Positions 1 through 11,079 of a DNA stretch of 64,000 nt are shown here, piece by piece. Below the pieces are notes generated by a model, which did not search any database, was not told the origin of the DNA, and saw only the letters and a program-made list of their open reading frames with translations. How positions within the stretch are numbered: the first letter of the stretch is position 1; each line of letters begins with the position of its first letter. The position numbers and the translations under genes are program-made. The stretch spans positions 976,166 to 1,040,165 of the forward strand of contig CALYLW010000559.1 of the NCBI GenBank assembly GCA_944989445.1, in the 5' to 3' direction. This stretch comes from Ampullaceana balthica. Lineage: Eukaryota > Mollusca > Gastropoda > Lymnaeidae.

Positions 1-2545
1 ATGTAGTACTCATAATCTTTGTGTAACTAACAAATTCTTCAAATGCAAGAACATCCACAAAGAGTCATGGAGACACCCCCGTTCCAAGCATTGGCACCAG
101 CTTGATCTCGTTATCAAAAGGCGATCTGACCTGGGTAGTTTGCTTCAAACACGCAGTTACCACATTGCCGACTGCGACACAGACCACTCCCTGGTCGCAA
201 GTAGAATTAAACTAATAACAAAGAAACTGCGTCAATCAAAGAGCAAGGGTCAAACTCGCATAAGCACGTGCCATATCAACTGCTCTGAGATCAGAGAACA
301 GCTTAACGTTAAACTTGAGATAGCTCTCAAAGTCATTACTACGCAGAATGCCATCCCCGATTATCATGAGGAAATAGTGGCTGCGAACGAACAAATTGAT
401 GTGACATGGATCCATCTTCGTGACACCATATACAACACCTCTGTTTCTGTCCCCGAGAAGAATGAAAGAAAATATGCAGATTACTTTGAGGCCCACTGGG
501 TTACAATGAAGCCCGTAACAGACAAAGAGAAGAACCCTATTGGCTTACAAAGCTGATTCGTGACCTAACACACTGAAATGTCTCAGAAATGCCAGAAACA
601 CAGCCCGGAATACTGCACGTTTTTGAGCAAACGCATATGGGGTTGACCTATGTAAAGTTATTCAATCTGCTGCCGATCATGGAGATATAAAAAAAAATGT
701 ACGAAGGCACAAAAAGGCAACTGCACCAACACTCTCCAAGTCAGCTCCACTCAAGTCAAACAAATGCAAAATGATCACAGAACGTGACAAACAGATGCAG
801 CGCTGGACTGAGAACTACCTAGATCTGCAACACAGAATGTAGTATCTGACTCTTCTTTAGAGATAATCCCAGATCTACCAGTTCTATATCAGCTTGATGC
901 GCCACCATCAATAGAGGAGCTTAGTAAGGCAATTGATCATCTGAGTAATGGGAAAGTTCCTGGCAACGATGGCATTACTGCTGATGTCCTTAAGTACGGC
1001 AAGCCAGCATTACCGAAGCCTCAGCACGAGTTCATATGCGATTATAGGGAACATGGCCACATCCCACAGGATTGGCACGATGCCAAAATAGTAACGCTGT
1101 ACAAAAAAAGGTGATCGTCCGACTGCAAATCATTTACCTACTAGGTATTGTGGGAAATGCCTTTGCCAGAGTGGTTCTTGCACGCCTGCAAAGTATGGTG
1201 CAAAATGCTTATCCGGAGTCTCAATCCGGTTTTTGGGCTGGCCGGTCAACCATGGACATGATTTTCTCACTCCGTCAGATGCAAGAGAAATTTTAGGAGC
1301 AACAGAAATCCCCATTCATTGCCTTCATATGCTTAACCTAGTCAGCTACAAGGGTTTTTTCCCTATACTTGAAAAAATAGGATGTTTGCCGTGGTCTAAA
1401 TATCATCGAGTCTTTCTACACGAACATGCAAAGCACAGTGCTCTTCGAAAGTGCCACCTCTGAACCTTCCAAGTTTTTAGCGGAGTCAAACAGGGCTGCG
1501 TACTGGCACCAACACTGTTTGGTTTCTTATTCTCAGTGTTACTGCGACATAGTTTCGATGACTGTTCCGAGGTTGTGAACATTCATACCAGGGCGATGGA
1601 AGCCTATATAACATCAGCCGGCTCCGTGCGAAGAGCAAAGTGGAATCTGTATTAATCAGAGAGTTGCTCTTGGCAGATGACGAAGCTCTCACCTCACTTA
1701 CAGAGATAGGACTCCAAGAAGTGGTCAACATATTTTCAGAGGCGTGCAAGGAATTCGGTCTAGCTTTAAGCGTCACAAATACCAACATTATGAGACAGAG
1801 CACAGACTGCCTCATCGCAATCTCCGTGAGGGAAATAACTTGAATGTTGTCGAGGATTTCGCCTACCTTGGCAGCAGCATCACAAGCACACTCTTCATGG
1901 AAGATGAAATAGAAACCAGATTTGGAAAGGCAACGTCTTTAATAAATAAAAGGATGTGGAACTATGCGCAGCTCACTGATAGGACGAAAATCATTGTGTA
2001 CCAGGCCTGCGTGCTCAGCACACTCTTTTAAGGCAGCGAGTTGTCGACGGCCTATGCCACGCAAATAAAGCAGCTTAACAGATTCCACTTGCGATTCTTG
2101 CGTAGGATCCGACGAAGCAAGTGGCTGGATAATATCACACATGTGGAGGTACTCAGGAGGAGCCATATGCTGAGTATGCCCTCAATCCTGAGTGAGAGGC
2201 GCATGCGTTGGTTAGGCCATGTTCACAGGATGGGCTCGAAGCGAATTCCAATAGCTCTGCTTTTGGTGAGTTGGCCAATTTTGCGAGGAAAAGAGGTAAA
2301 TCTTTCTGCGCTACAAGGACATCTGCAAGAAAGACATATCCTTGGCGCGCATCGATCACAAAACGTGGGAGTCCATTGTTTAGGAGCGCACACTCTGGCG
2401 GTCAAAAGTTCGTGAGGGCATTCAAGTTGCGGAAGCCACCCTCAGTGCCAGGAGTGAAGAGAGAATAGCCAGGAGAAAGTGGAAGGGGGGAATAGGAGCA
2501 GGAGTCAACGCCATCGTCCCCTGAGGACGGACGAATGCCATTTGT
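1..2545 (+). pseudogene. LINE A: decayed non-LTR retrotransposon (endonuclease C-terminus plus reverse transcriptase)
   Basis: Relic of a LINE polyprotein that nicks target DNA and reverse-transcribes its own RNA. The left edge of the window cuts it. Bases about 30-230 read as the end of an EEP (apurinic-like) endonuclease, with the HWHQLDLVI and CDTDHSLV motifs seen in craniofacial-development-protein-2-like LINEs. The RT follows in several frames: a KVPGNDGITADVLK block near 950-1000, GVKQGC near 1483-1500 and the catalytic block LLLADDEAL near 1661-1690, where the usual F/YADD is LADD. The thumb and C-terminal part, with RRMRWLGHVHRM, lies at about 2041-2250. Many stops and frameshifts make it inactive. 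The 3' end is placed near 2545, after a short GGACGGACG motif also typical of this group. Same clade as the elements at 11.1-13.8 kb and 46.1-46.8 kb. Exact clade name not certain. Confidence 0.85.
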
Positions 2546-3009
2546 ACATATATACAAAGACACCAAAATCCTCTCCACTTTTAACTATATTGACACGAAT
2601 GAAACAAATCTTAATTAATCCAGATGACTGTATCAAGTATCCTCTCTGTGCCATTTAAAATTATTGACATAAAAACTGAGCAAACTTGTTTATGTCTGTT
2701 AATTTCTTGGATATTTAATAGTATACGCTTTATATTAAATGTGCACATTGCATGATACTATTTTCTTAATACTAAATGTTTCAAACAATTGAAGAGAAAA
2801 TGTTTCGTGCTCCACTCGACTTGTCATGTCAACGATTTGATGCATTCAATAAAGGCCCCATGGGGAGGGGGGGGGCTTTCAACGCTTCCCCAAAACCTGA
2901 GTCGTGAGTGCTGGACTGGCGCATTTATTGGTAACGTCAACATAAACTTTTATATTTTGGGGTAATAGGCAAAAAGGTTCGCCTACCTCTGCCCTTTGAC
3001 AGATAATCT
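2546..3009. other. intergenic AT-rich stretch, nothing recognised
   Basis: No open frame or RNA signal that I can support. It contains a short G9 run near 2870 and otherwise AT-rich sequence between two LINE relics. Confidence 0.6.
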
Positions 3010-4012
3010 ATTAAACCAATAAATTATTAAATGTGCTTCACATGGTCTGTTTTTCCCAAAGCTTTGTTGATGTGTGTATAGGACATTATGTTTATGTGAT
3101 TATCTATTTTACTACATATTATTTGTTCTATTAATTTGCAGGTGATACTAGTAAGTGATACATGTCTACACTTACGAGGGTCTGATTTGTCACGTTTTTT
3201 AATGAGGGAGTTACGTTTGATAATTTCCAATCCTGGGGCACTTTACCCTGATTTAGAGAGGCTTTAAAAAGTAATAAAAAGATTGGGGACAGCTCATTGC
3301 TTATTTTCTTTCAAAAAGCCTGCGATTATTTGCATTTTGGTCAGTAGCTTTTTTAATCTTTAAGCTTTTTAGGACTGTATTTATACATATTTCTTCTACA
3401 GTTATGCTACCTAACTCTTCTATTTTATTTAAAGTTTTAAAACTTCCTTCTCATCTGAGCACGTACATTTTGAAGCAAAATATGTGTTGAGTGTATTAGC
3501 GTTGATCGCATTATCATTATAGGTTTTATTATTTAAGCCTTTGTTAATTTTATTTGATGATTGTCTTGTTGGAACATTCTCATCCATTATTGATTAAAAC
3601 AATTTTGGTTATTTCCAAATTTCTTCTACTGCGCTATTTGTGTTATATTTACTTAGGAAATTTTGTTTGAAATTAGCCACTGTTATGTGTAATTATATTA
3701 AATTACATTTATTCCATAGATACATTTTTCTTATTGGTATCTTACATAATTCAGTTTTGATTGTGTTGGTAACCCTAAAAATATCATGATCGGAAAGTCA
3801 AGGAATTGTTACACAATCTCTTACTAGTCCTGGTCTATTTCTTAAGAATAAATTTAATATATTATTTTTCCATTTCGCTATCTTGAGTATTTGCTCTAGA
3901 ATTATTGTCTTAATAGTATCAATAAAGTGTTCATTGATTTCATTATTTGTCTGATGTAGATCTATGTCCCAGTTGTTCCAATTTCTGTCATAAACTCCCC
4001 CATAAATCAAAG
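3010..4012 (-). pseudogene. LINE D: jockey/CR1-like endonuclease-RT remnant
   Basis: Reading the minus strand from 4012 down, the translation gives an endonuclease C-terminal end (FLRNRPGLVRDCVTIP, then LSDHDIFRV) and the linker typical of such LINEs (KMYLWNKCN; FLSKYNTNSAVEEIW; MDENVPTRQSSNK). The first reverse transcriptase motifs (KKRDKSDPRKCRHVSLTSI, CKLIEQII) follow at about 3230-3060. The original order is kept, but stops and at least two frame changes break it. RT motifs C and beyond are missing, so the copy ends inside the RT. It is a different LINE lineage from the elements on either side. Not functional. Confidence 0.75.
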
Positions 4013-4573
4013 TACAGTGGTTTTATGATTTTCTTTTATTAATTTTAATTAACTGCAACGATCGTTTATATATTCTTGTTTGGTATTGGGTAATCTATGC
4101 GAGCTGCCTACAAAAGTGGTGCTGAGTTCGGTGTAACTATGTTACAAAAAAAACAGACCATATACTAACATTTGGTTGTGTAATTTCTTCAGCATTGATG
4201 GTAGGTTTTATCGCCAAAAAATGGTCTGTGTCGCAGTCGGCAATGTGCACAAAAATTATAACAGGATTTGAGTAGTTTTTTCAGTCATATGTTAAATTAT
4301 GAGAGGTATAGATATTGTTAGATGACGTACAATGTTATTAAAAAATGATTCAACGAAAACAATTATTTTGTAGCTAATGAAAGTTTAAAATGGTGGACAA
4401 AAATAAGACAAATAAAATTTCGCAAATTCGTATTTTAATATTTTGACTAAACATTGCAAAATCTATTCTTTAGTAGATTTAATTGCAGATTTGACTGTGA
4501 GCTTCAGCAGAGATAAATGTGTAAAATCAAATTAACTACATGTTAAATAGATAAAACATAACAAAATACTAAC
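4013..4573. other. AT-rich sequence downstream of the PAN-like exon
   Basis: If the exon at 4574-4953 is real, this is the start of its first intron, reading leftward. I see no second exon here. No other feature recognised. Confidence 0.5.
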
Positions 4574-4953
4574 CTGAAAACCAAAGTCCATTCTCCATGA
4601 GTTACAACATTTCCCATTTTTTGTATAATCATGTTATCAGTGTCCGAAAAAATTTGAAACTCAGTCTCCCAACTGTTTAATTCAAACAATGAACACTCCC
4701 CAGTTGAGATTCTAAAGTTTCCACTTTCACAAGATAAGGAAGCCAAGCAATAAGAAACACACCCATTTATGTCACTAAAATGAGACTTCCATTCGGAACT
4801 GGAAAATGGCAATGTCAGTGAAAGTCTCATTTGCTTTATAATCTGAAAAACAGATTGTCGTTCTCCCTTAGATGTTTGTGCTTTCAACATATTACAATTT
4901 GAAAGGCTTAAAAAAATATTAATGTACAAGGAGAATTGATCTATGAAATGCAT
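4574..4953 (-). CDS. candidate first coding exon of a secreted PAN/apple-like protein
   Basis: A minus-strand frame starts at the ATG at 4953. The first ~25 residues are hydrophobic enough for a signal peptide (FSLYINIFLSLSN). The core has the spacing of a PAN/apple fold: GCVSYCLASLSC, then NFRISTGECSLFELNSW, with paired cysteines and a C-x-L end. The frame runs into a good splice donor, TTTTCAG followed by GTTAGT at 4573-4568, so I end the exon at 4574; beyond that the frame only reads through the intron for ten codons. A diverged paralogue lies at 17,750-18,127 on the opposite strand, and the homology extends about 240 bp upstream of both ATGs. PAN domains mediate protein-protein or carbohydrate contacts in secreted proteins. 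The partner is unknown and I see no downstream exons. Conservation of frame relative to the paralogue argues for coding history. Confidence 0.5.
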
Positions 4954-5200
4954 ACTCTTGATTTAACTTATAAAGCGATTATAAAACACCTTTCGTAAAG
5001 CTACATATGCAAGTCTATATGTATTATTTGACTTCAATGCCAAATAAAATAATGTCTTTAAAACAAGTATAATGAATTGTATTTCTCAATCTAAAATATC
5101 TGAAGCGAATAGAAGATTAAAACTGATTGATCGTTGATCTCATGGTCGCCTAGGGACTGATCAAACAAACAAAATAAGTTTTGTTTCAAACTAAGGTTTT
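4574..5200 (-). repeat. inverted segmental duplication, copy 1 (exon plus upstream region)
   Basis: The reverse complement of this segment aligns with 17,505-18,127 over both the exon and the presumed promoter. Shared words include GGCGACCATGAGATCA, GAAGTCAAA and ATAATCGCTTTA. The two copies lie about 12.3 kb apart, pointing away from each other. Confidence 0.75.
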
Positions 5201-6042
5201 CTGATCGATGCTGGGAAGTTTCTTCAGGCTTGACTGATTGTTTCTAATCCATTGAATGCTTGCGTCGAAAAACGTGTGCACTAGCTTGAGTACATCTTGA
5301 GCTTCATTTCATTGTTTGTTAATCTCAGTTGCTTCCGGTCAAGATGGCGGACTTCTAAAAAAAAATCATTAAACTTAAAGTTACTTTTTAATGACATTTT
5401 TTAAAAAGATAAGATGAAATCTCCATCCAAATACATCGACAATGATGTCATCTAAGTTTTACCTATTCATGCAAGTATTTATTAGCCTTAGATTTAGCTA
5501 TATGCTTTCCTTTACATCTTAATCGGACCAATGGCGAGTTAAAAACCATACGTCAGACAGTTGAACGTCATTAACCATGTAAGACTGCTCATATAAGAGA
5601 AGGAAAACTCTGTTTACAAACCTCCCCTGCCTTGCCGTCTCATTCATTCTCGAGAAAGGCTAGGGGAGTAAAGCATGATAAAAAATCAACGACTTGGAGA
5701 TTAGTTGGGCGCCAACAAATCTATAAGCCCACATAAATGAAACATGAAAACACAACAGATAAAGATATCCATGCCAGATCGGTCGAGGAACGGATTAACA
5801 TCCACAAAGGTCACTGCAACTCACTAGAATGTGGACGTTAATTATAACTCTGGAGCCGACCCAATTAGGCTTCATAAAGAAGGGATATATATAGGGATCT
5901 GGACCGTAAGAACACTGTATTAGTGTGGCAAAGTAAAAGAACTAACGCATTAATTACAACGGTACAGTTGGTGTAATAGCTTGTGGCGTCAGTACTTCAA
6001 ATAGTCTTGCGGTTCTTTACTTCTGACACCATGTAATAGATA
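5201..6042. other. no gene recognised
   Basis: AT-rich sequence. On the minus strand at about 6032-6014 a TGGTGTCAGAAG string resembles a tRNA-Leu primer-binding site preceded by TACA. It lies on the wrong side of the gag remnant, so I leave it unassigned. Confidence 0.4.
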
Positions 6043-6482
6043 TTATAGATCAAGTAACAAGGCTTTAACACACTCTGTTAAATTTTCAAATTCACAAGAC
6101 TTTGCTTTAAGTTTCAGGTCTGTAATAAAATTATCGAAACTTTCTCCCTCACATTGATTTTTGTAGAAAAACACGTGTCTCTCGACTATCACATTTTTTC
6201 TTGGCAAACAATAATTCTCGATTTTCGTAACAAGCACTTCACTGAATGAAAATCTGTGTCACAATCGTCACATTCATGTCCAGTCCATTGGAATATATTG
6301 AACACTTCTACCGCTTCCTGGCCTATTATATGCGGCAGTGTCATGCTCTGCACTTCTCTGCTTTTTGTGTCGAGTCCACTGGCTATCTTGTATATCTGGA
6401 AAGACTGCTTAAATCTCTTCCAGTTTTTAGCCATGTTTCCAAGTAGTTCCAGTGGTTGTGGCGGGTGGAATCGGGACATCAT
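6043..6482 (-). pseudogene. Ty3/gypsy (K02A2.6/mag-like) gag remnant
   Basis: Capsid region of an LTR-retrotransposon Gag, in two overlapping minus-strand frames. The first (6482-6189) has the diagnostic opening PPQPLELLGNMAKNWKRFKQ, with IYKIASGLD and GQEAVEVFN. The second (from about 6237) continues with PRKNVIVERHVFF and the GESFDNFITDLKLKAKSCEF block typical of this gag family. A single frameshift near 6210 separates the halves. No zinc knuckle, protease or pol follows, and RTE LINE B begins within about 60 bp of its start, so it is a fragment. Confident on family, not on boundaries. Confidence 0.75.
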
Positions 6483-6539
6483 AGGACTTGCCGAAGTCCA
6501 TTAGACAGGGTTTGGTGAAACATCAGTAGTGATGACTCT

Positions 6540-9500
6540 AAACATCAATATGGCGTAGATTCCTTGTCAGAAAGGAAATATTTGCATCAGTTAATAGCTG
6601 CACACCAATTTCAAATCGACTGATAAGCATAAGCATATATGCCAGACCCAATAATGTCACGATCATACAGATATACGCTCCAACTTCAGTCCAAAGCCAT
6701 GACAATTTGGAGAAATTCTTTGAGGAAAGAGAACGAGTCATCAAGAGAATACCAAGAAAAGACATTCTTATAATAATGGGTGACAGGAATGCAAAGGCTG
6801 GCCCTGAGGCGTACCAACAGAGGAATGAGATTTCTCGAATTTGCACCAAGTCATAGCTTGACCCTCGCTAATACCCTGCATCAAAACACAAGCAATCAAG
6901 AACCATCACCTGGCAATCATCTGGAGGCTTAATCAAGAATCAAATTGATTACATTCTTGTGCCGAGGTATTTCAAATCTAGTATCAATAAAGCAAAAACA
7001 ATGTCTTTCCCTGGTGCAGATTAGGAAGTGACCATAATCGTGTACTAACTAGACTTAAACTGAAACTGAAGTTAAATAGAGGAACAAGATATCCGTGCAT
7101 TCGTTTAGATCTAGACAAACTAAAATACCCGGAAATTGCGGAGATATTTGAGGCCAAGGTTGGTGGCAAGCTTGCTGCATTGGCCTCTATCGACCAAGAT
7201 GTAGAAGCCTTGGCTTACAACTTGAAAGAAATTTTAACTTCAACGGCAGAAGAAGTCATAGTTAAAACAAAAATTATAATCAGTTTACAGCAGACAAATA
7301 CAGGTTGATTAATACACAGATCAGGAAGGAGATGAGGCAGGCCAAAGAGGAATGGTTTGATAACCAGTGCCGCACAGTAGAAGATAGCATAGCTACCAGT
7401 AATGCTAAGAAAGCGTATTAGACTTTAAGAAATAAACAAAAACGCACAGGTGAAAGCTTCGCTAATTGAAGACAGTAAAGGCCAGCTTCTTACTGGTAAC
7501 ATGGCGGTACTAAGACGATGGACAGAATATTGCACCGAAATATACAATTGTAAAATCAATCCAGATAGCAACAAACTACACAGGGAACGAATGCAACTGA
7601 TCACTGCTCGAGGACCACATGAAAGCCATGACTTGCCTGAACTACGTTTGACACTGGCCAATACAGTGGTGAAGAAAGCCAGTCCCGTCGAGCACCAGCG
7701 AGACGAGACTCTGAAGACAATAGAAGCTTATGGCAACAGCGTGGTAAAAGTCTTCACGGACGGCTCACTTTTCAACGATGGCAGAAGTGGATACGGAATA
7801 CTAATTCAATCCCCCCAACCTGGAACTGACAGTATTTAACTGTCAGGGCCGTGCGGATCTGCATACAGTAGTCACGAACCCGATCTGGAGGCAATCTGCA
7901 GGGATTTGAAAGAAATGCGCCGACGTCTAGCAAGAAGAAAGGTTTTCCCGACCGTCGTTGTCTTCACCGACTCACGGTTTTCACGCGAGACTGTGGGTTG
8001 ATCCTCTCTGGAGACGAAAACGGTCAGTGTCATTTTGGAAACAGTAGGTGACATTCTAGCACGAGGCGGAAAAGTAGTCCTTCAGTATATCACTGGGTGC
8101 AGTGGCGAGCCTCATTCAGACAGGGTTGATAAGCTGGCGAGAGATGAGTCAGCTCAGCCTGAACCCGACTGCCCGATGACCAAGCTGGGGTCAGATAGTG
8201 ACTCAAAGACCATTTCGGAGAGAAATGGCTTCAGGGCTGGGGATCTGAAAGCACGACCAGAAAAGTATTCCAGTAGATGCCACGACCGAACAAAAGCGAC
8301 TTCTGGTGGGAAATTGGACGTAGCAATCAGACACTCATACCTATAATGAGAACTGAACATTGTCCCATACGACGCTGTCTGTGCAAGTTTAACACTAGAA
8401 GGGAACTGGCCTGTCGGCTGTGTGGTTACCCGGGGGAGACGGTGGCCTAAAGTACGCGAAGAGTGCCAGGAGCTGTGCGGGGAATTGGAAGGAGAAGTAC
8501 TGGTACCTGCAGTGGAGTACCTCTAATGCGATGCCCGCTTGATGAGGCTCGCACCCAAAAGAGAATGAACATTCACGAGCAACATTCTACAGAAGCAACA
8601 GAACAGAGAGATGAATGATCCCCCAGTGCTGTTGTGCGAGGTTGAAAAGGCAGTACGGAACTTAAAATGGGGTAAGTCGCCTGGAGTTGACAATATCCCT
8701 GCTGAATTGCTGAAACATGGAGGAGCAGAGGTAACGAAAGCCCTAACAAAACTCTGCCAGAAAATATTTGAAAATAATATATGGCCCAAAGATTGTACGC
8801 AGTCGCTAATCATACCATTACCTAAGAATGGCATTACGAAACAAAGCCAGAATTATAGAACATACAGCCTTATCAGCACCCCTAGCAAAGTAATGCTTAA
8901 AATTATCATCGGCTGGCTAAAGCCAATATCCGAGGAATTACTGGCAGAAGAACAGGCAGGTTTCAGACCAGGCAGAAGAACAATCAAGAAGATCTTCAAC
9001 TGTCGCTTGCTTATAGAAAAACATCTACAGCACAAACGCGAACTCCATCACAACTTCATAGACTTCAAGGAAGCCTTTGATCAAGTATGGCATGAGGGAC
9101 GTTGACAAGTGACGAGAAGTTTCAACATTGAAGAAGGGTTGGTAAGGGTGATCGAAGAACTCTACAATCAGGCAAGCTGTGCATTTTTATTTAAAAGCTG
9201 CGTAGGGGACTTCTTCAAAACGACAATCGGAGTCCGCCAGGGCTGCATTCTCTAAAATGTCCTCTTCAATATCTTCCTTGAAAAAATCATGCAAGAAACC
9301 CTGAGTGATCACACCTCATTCTCTATATGTGGAAGACCCATATGCAACCTAAGATTTTCTGATGACATAGATCTTTTAGTAGGGAGCAGTAAAGAACTAC
9401 TGGAGATCACTGACAAACTTGCAGACAGATCAGGTGCATATTGGATGGAAATTAGCTCAGAGAAAAGCAGGATAATGGTTAACACCTCAGCTACCAGTAT

Positions 9501-10160
9501 GGCCAACATCGTAATGAACCAACAAAAGCTGGAGGAGATAAATAACTTTAAATATCTAGAAGCCATTATATCTAAAGTTGGTACATGTGAAGTGAAATTC
9601 GAGCTAGAATTGGATCGGCAATGGCTGCAATGACGAAGTTAAGCAAAATATGGAACTGCAAAATTTTTAGCCCGCCAACAAAGCTCAGGCTTTACAGAGC
9701 TCTCGTTAAAACCATTGTCATTTATTGATGTGAGACCTGGACACTAATGGCAGCCACTGAAAGCAAGCTACAGGCAGTTGAAAACAAATGCGTATGGAAA
9801 ATTATCCAAATCTCCCATTTAGAACACAAGACCAATGAATATCTCTGGGACAGAATCAACTCTATTGCGGATCATCAAGAAACCATCATAACAACAATTA
9901 ATAGACACAAGATGGCATGGTTCGGTCATGTACTGCGACATGAAACCCTGACAAAAATTCATGGCACTGTAGAAGGGGGCCGGGAAGAGATCAACAACGG
10001 AAGAGTTGGCTGGACAACATAAAGTAATGGACAGGGATGAAATTGCATGAATTTTTGGCCGCCGATCAAAATAAGCATATGTGGAGATCGTTATCTGTTC
10101 TATTTGTCTTTGCGCTACCCCCAACGACAATGGTCAGGGGAATTATGATGATGAATCGAT
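6540..10160 (+). mobile_element. LINE B: RTE/BovB-like non-LTR retrotransposon, nearly full length, inactivated and interrupted
   Basis: Single-ORF LINE with an EEP endonuclease followed by a reverse transcriptase. Endonuclease motifs appear in order at about 6660-7030: IIQIYAPTS, IIMGDRNAKAG (usual GDFNA changed to GDRNA), QIDYILV and GSDHNRV. The connector reads to about 7600 (VLRRWTEYCTEIYN). The RT resumes at 8611: LKWGKSPGVDNIPAELLKHG, IIPLPK, AEEQAGFRPGRRT, HNFIDFKEAFDQVWHE, then GVRQGC near 9228 and FSDDIDLL (normally FADD) near 9355. The thumb ends with MAWFGHVLRHE near 9915. Stops at 9102-9104 and 9254-9256 and several frameshifts kill it. About 0.95 kb of another LINE sits between endonuclease and RT. 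An ATGATGATGA tail near 10,145 fits the short-repeat tails of RTE elements. Confidence 0.85.
7640..8530 (+). pseudogene. 3' part of an RNase H-bearing LINE, nested inside LINE B
   Basis: Between the two halves of LINE B the translation changes to an RNase HI domain: VKVFTDGSLFNDGRSGYGIL at about 7745-7803 (catalytic D of TDGS), LEAICRDLKEM, FPTVVVFTDSRF with the second aspartate near 7970, and HSDRVDKLARDE near 8110-8145. It ends with a cysteine-bearing tail (TEHCPIRRCLCKF, then CRLCGYPGETVA near 8410-8450) of the kind found at the C-terminus of I/jockey-group LINEs. RTE elements do not carry RNase H, so this is a separate 5'-truncated insertion. It has in-frame stops (after TDSI, after SRETVG). 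I could not find a clear target duplication. Confidence 0.65.
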
Positions 10161-11079
10161 GAAAAGTTCATTCGAGTATGGGAAAAAGAAGCTAGGATGT
10201 AACAATATGTTTAAGTCTAGAAATTAATGTCTAAGGATGACCTTTTGATAGACTTTTTTGTTTCAGCCAGTGGCGTAGCGATGGGGGCGTGTGGGGGGGG
10301 GCTGGTCAACCAGGCAAATGCCTCGGTCGGCACTTTCTTAAGGGCGGCCAATTCCTCGTTGTCAAAAAAGCTTCTAATAATGAAACTTTTTTGTTTTTAA
10401 AAAGTGGAGCTTTATATAAAAATAAAACAAAAAATAAGGAAATGATTTAGACGTAAGTAAACAACTAGAACAAAGTAATTAGATTACTTATATAACTAAT
10501 TCTCCGAAAACATCATTATTTAATTTTGGGGGGGGGGATAATAAGAAAATTAATGAACAAAATTTTCCTTCTAAAGGCTTTAAAAAACTGCCTGTACACC
10601 AACTGATTTTCGAGACTAAAATTTTGGCTCAAAATTAGAATAAATATTGCACATACCATTTTAAGTCAAGGGCTATTTTACCTAACGGATAAAAAAAAGT
10701 AATTAATTAACTCAAGTCCAGTTAATTTATTAATATTCATTAAGATATTATATTATCATTAATCTGATCATTGCTTAAAACAGTTAAAAGGAATGCGAGT
10801 TGTCACAGAAACATGTCTTAAATAAAGGTAATGAACAATTAATTACAATAAATAATGAATTCAACAAAATTGATTAATCTATAGCTATTTTGCTTATTGA
10901 TCATAGCATATCTGACAACATTGAAACATCAAACATTTTGCCATGAGGAAAAGCAGAAAACTTTATTTTTACTTAAGATTGAAAGCTTTTCTATTTGACG
11001 TCTTACATACAAATGTATATTATGCACATTTTTACTTACTAATAAAAATTGTATTTCCTTTACTGCCACAATGTATTTT
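10161..11079. other. AT-rich intergenic sequence
   Basis: No gene or element recognised. Two G-runs, at 10,295-10,305 and 10,527-10,537, interrupt otherwise AT-rich DNA. Confidence 0.6.

Noticed and set aside
6014..6034. tRNA-Leu-type primer-binding site (minus TGGTGTCAGAAG) near the gypsy gag remnant
   Set aside because: It lies downstream of the gag remnant in element orientation and no LTR pair is visible, so it cannot be tied to that element.
9102..9256. Possible stop-codon readthrough in the RTE RT
   Set aside because: Other frameshifts and an insertion show ordinary decay, so the stops are simply mutations.
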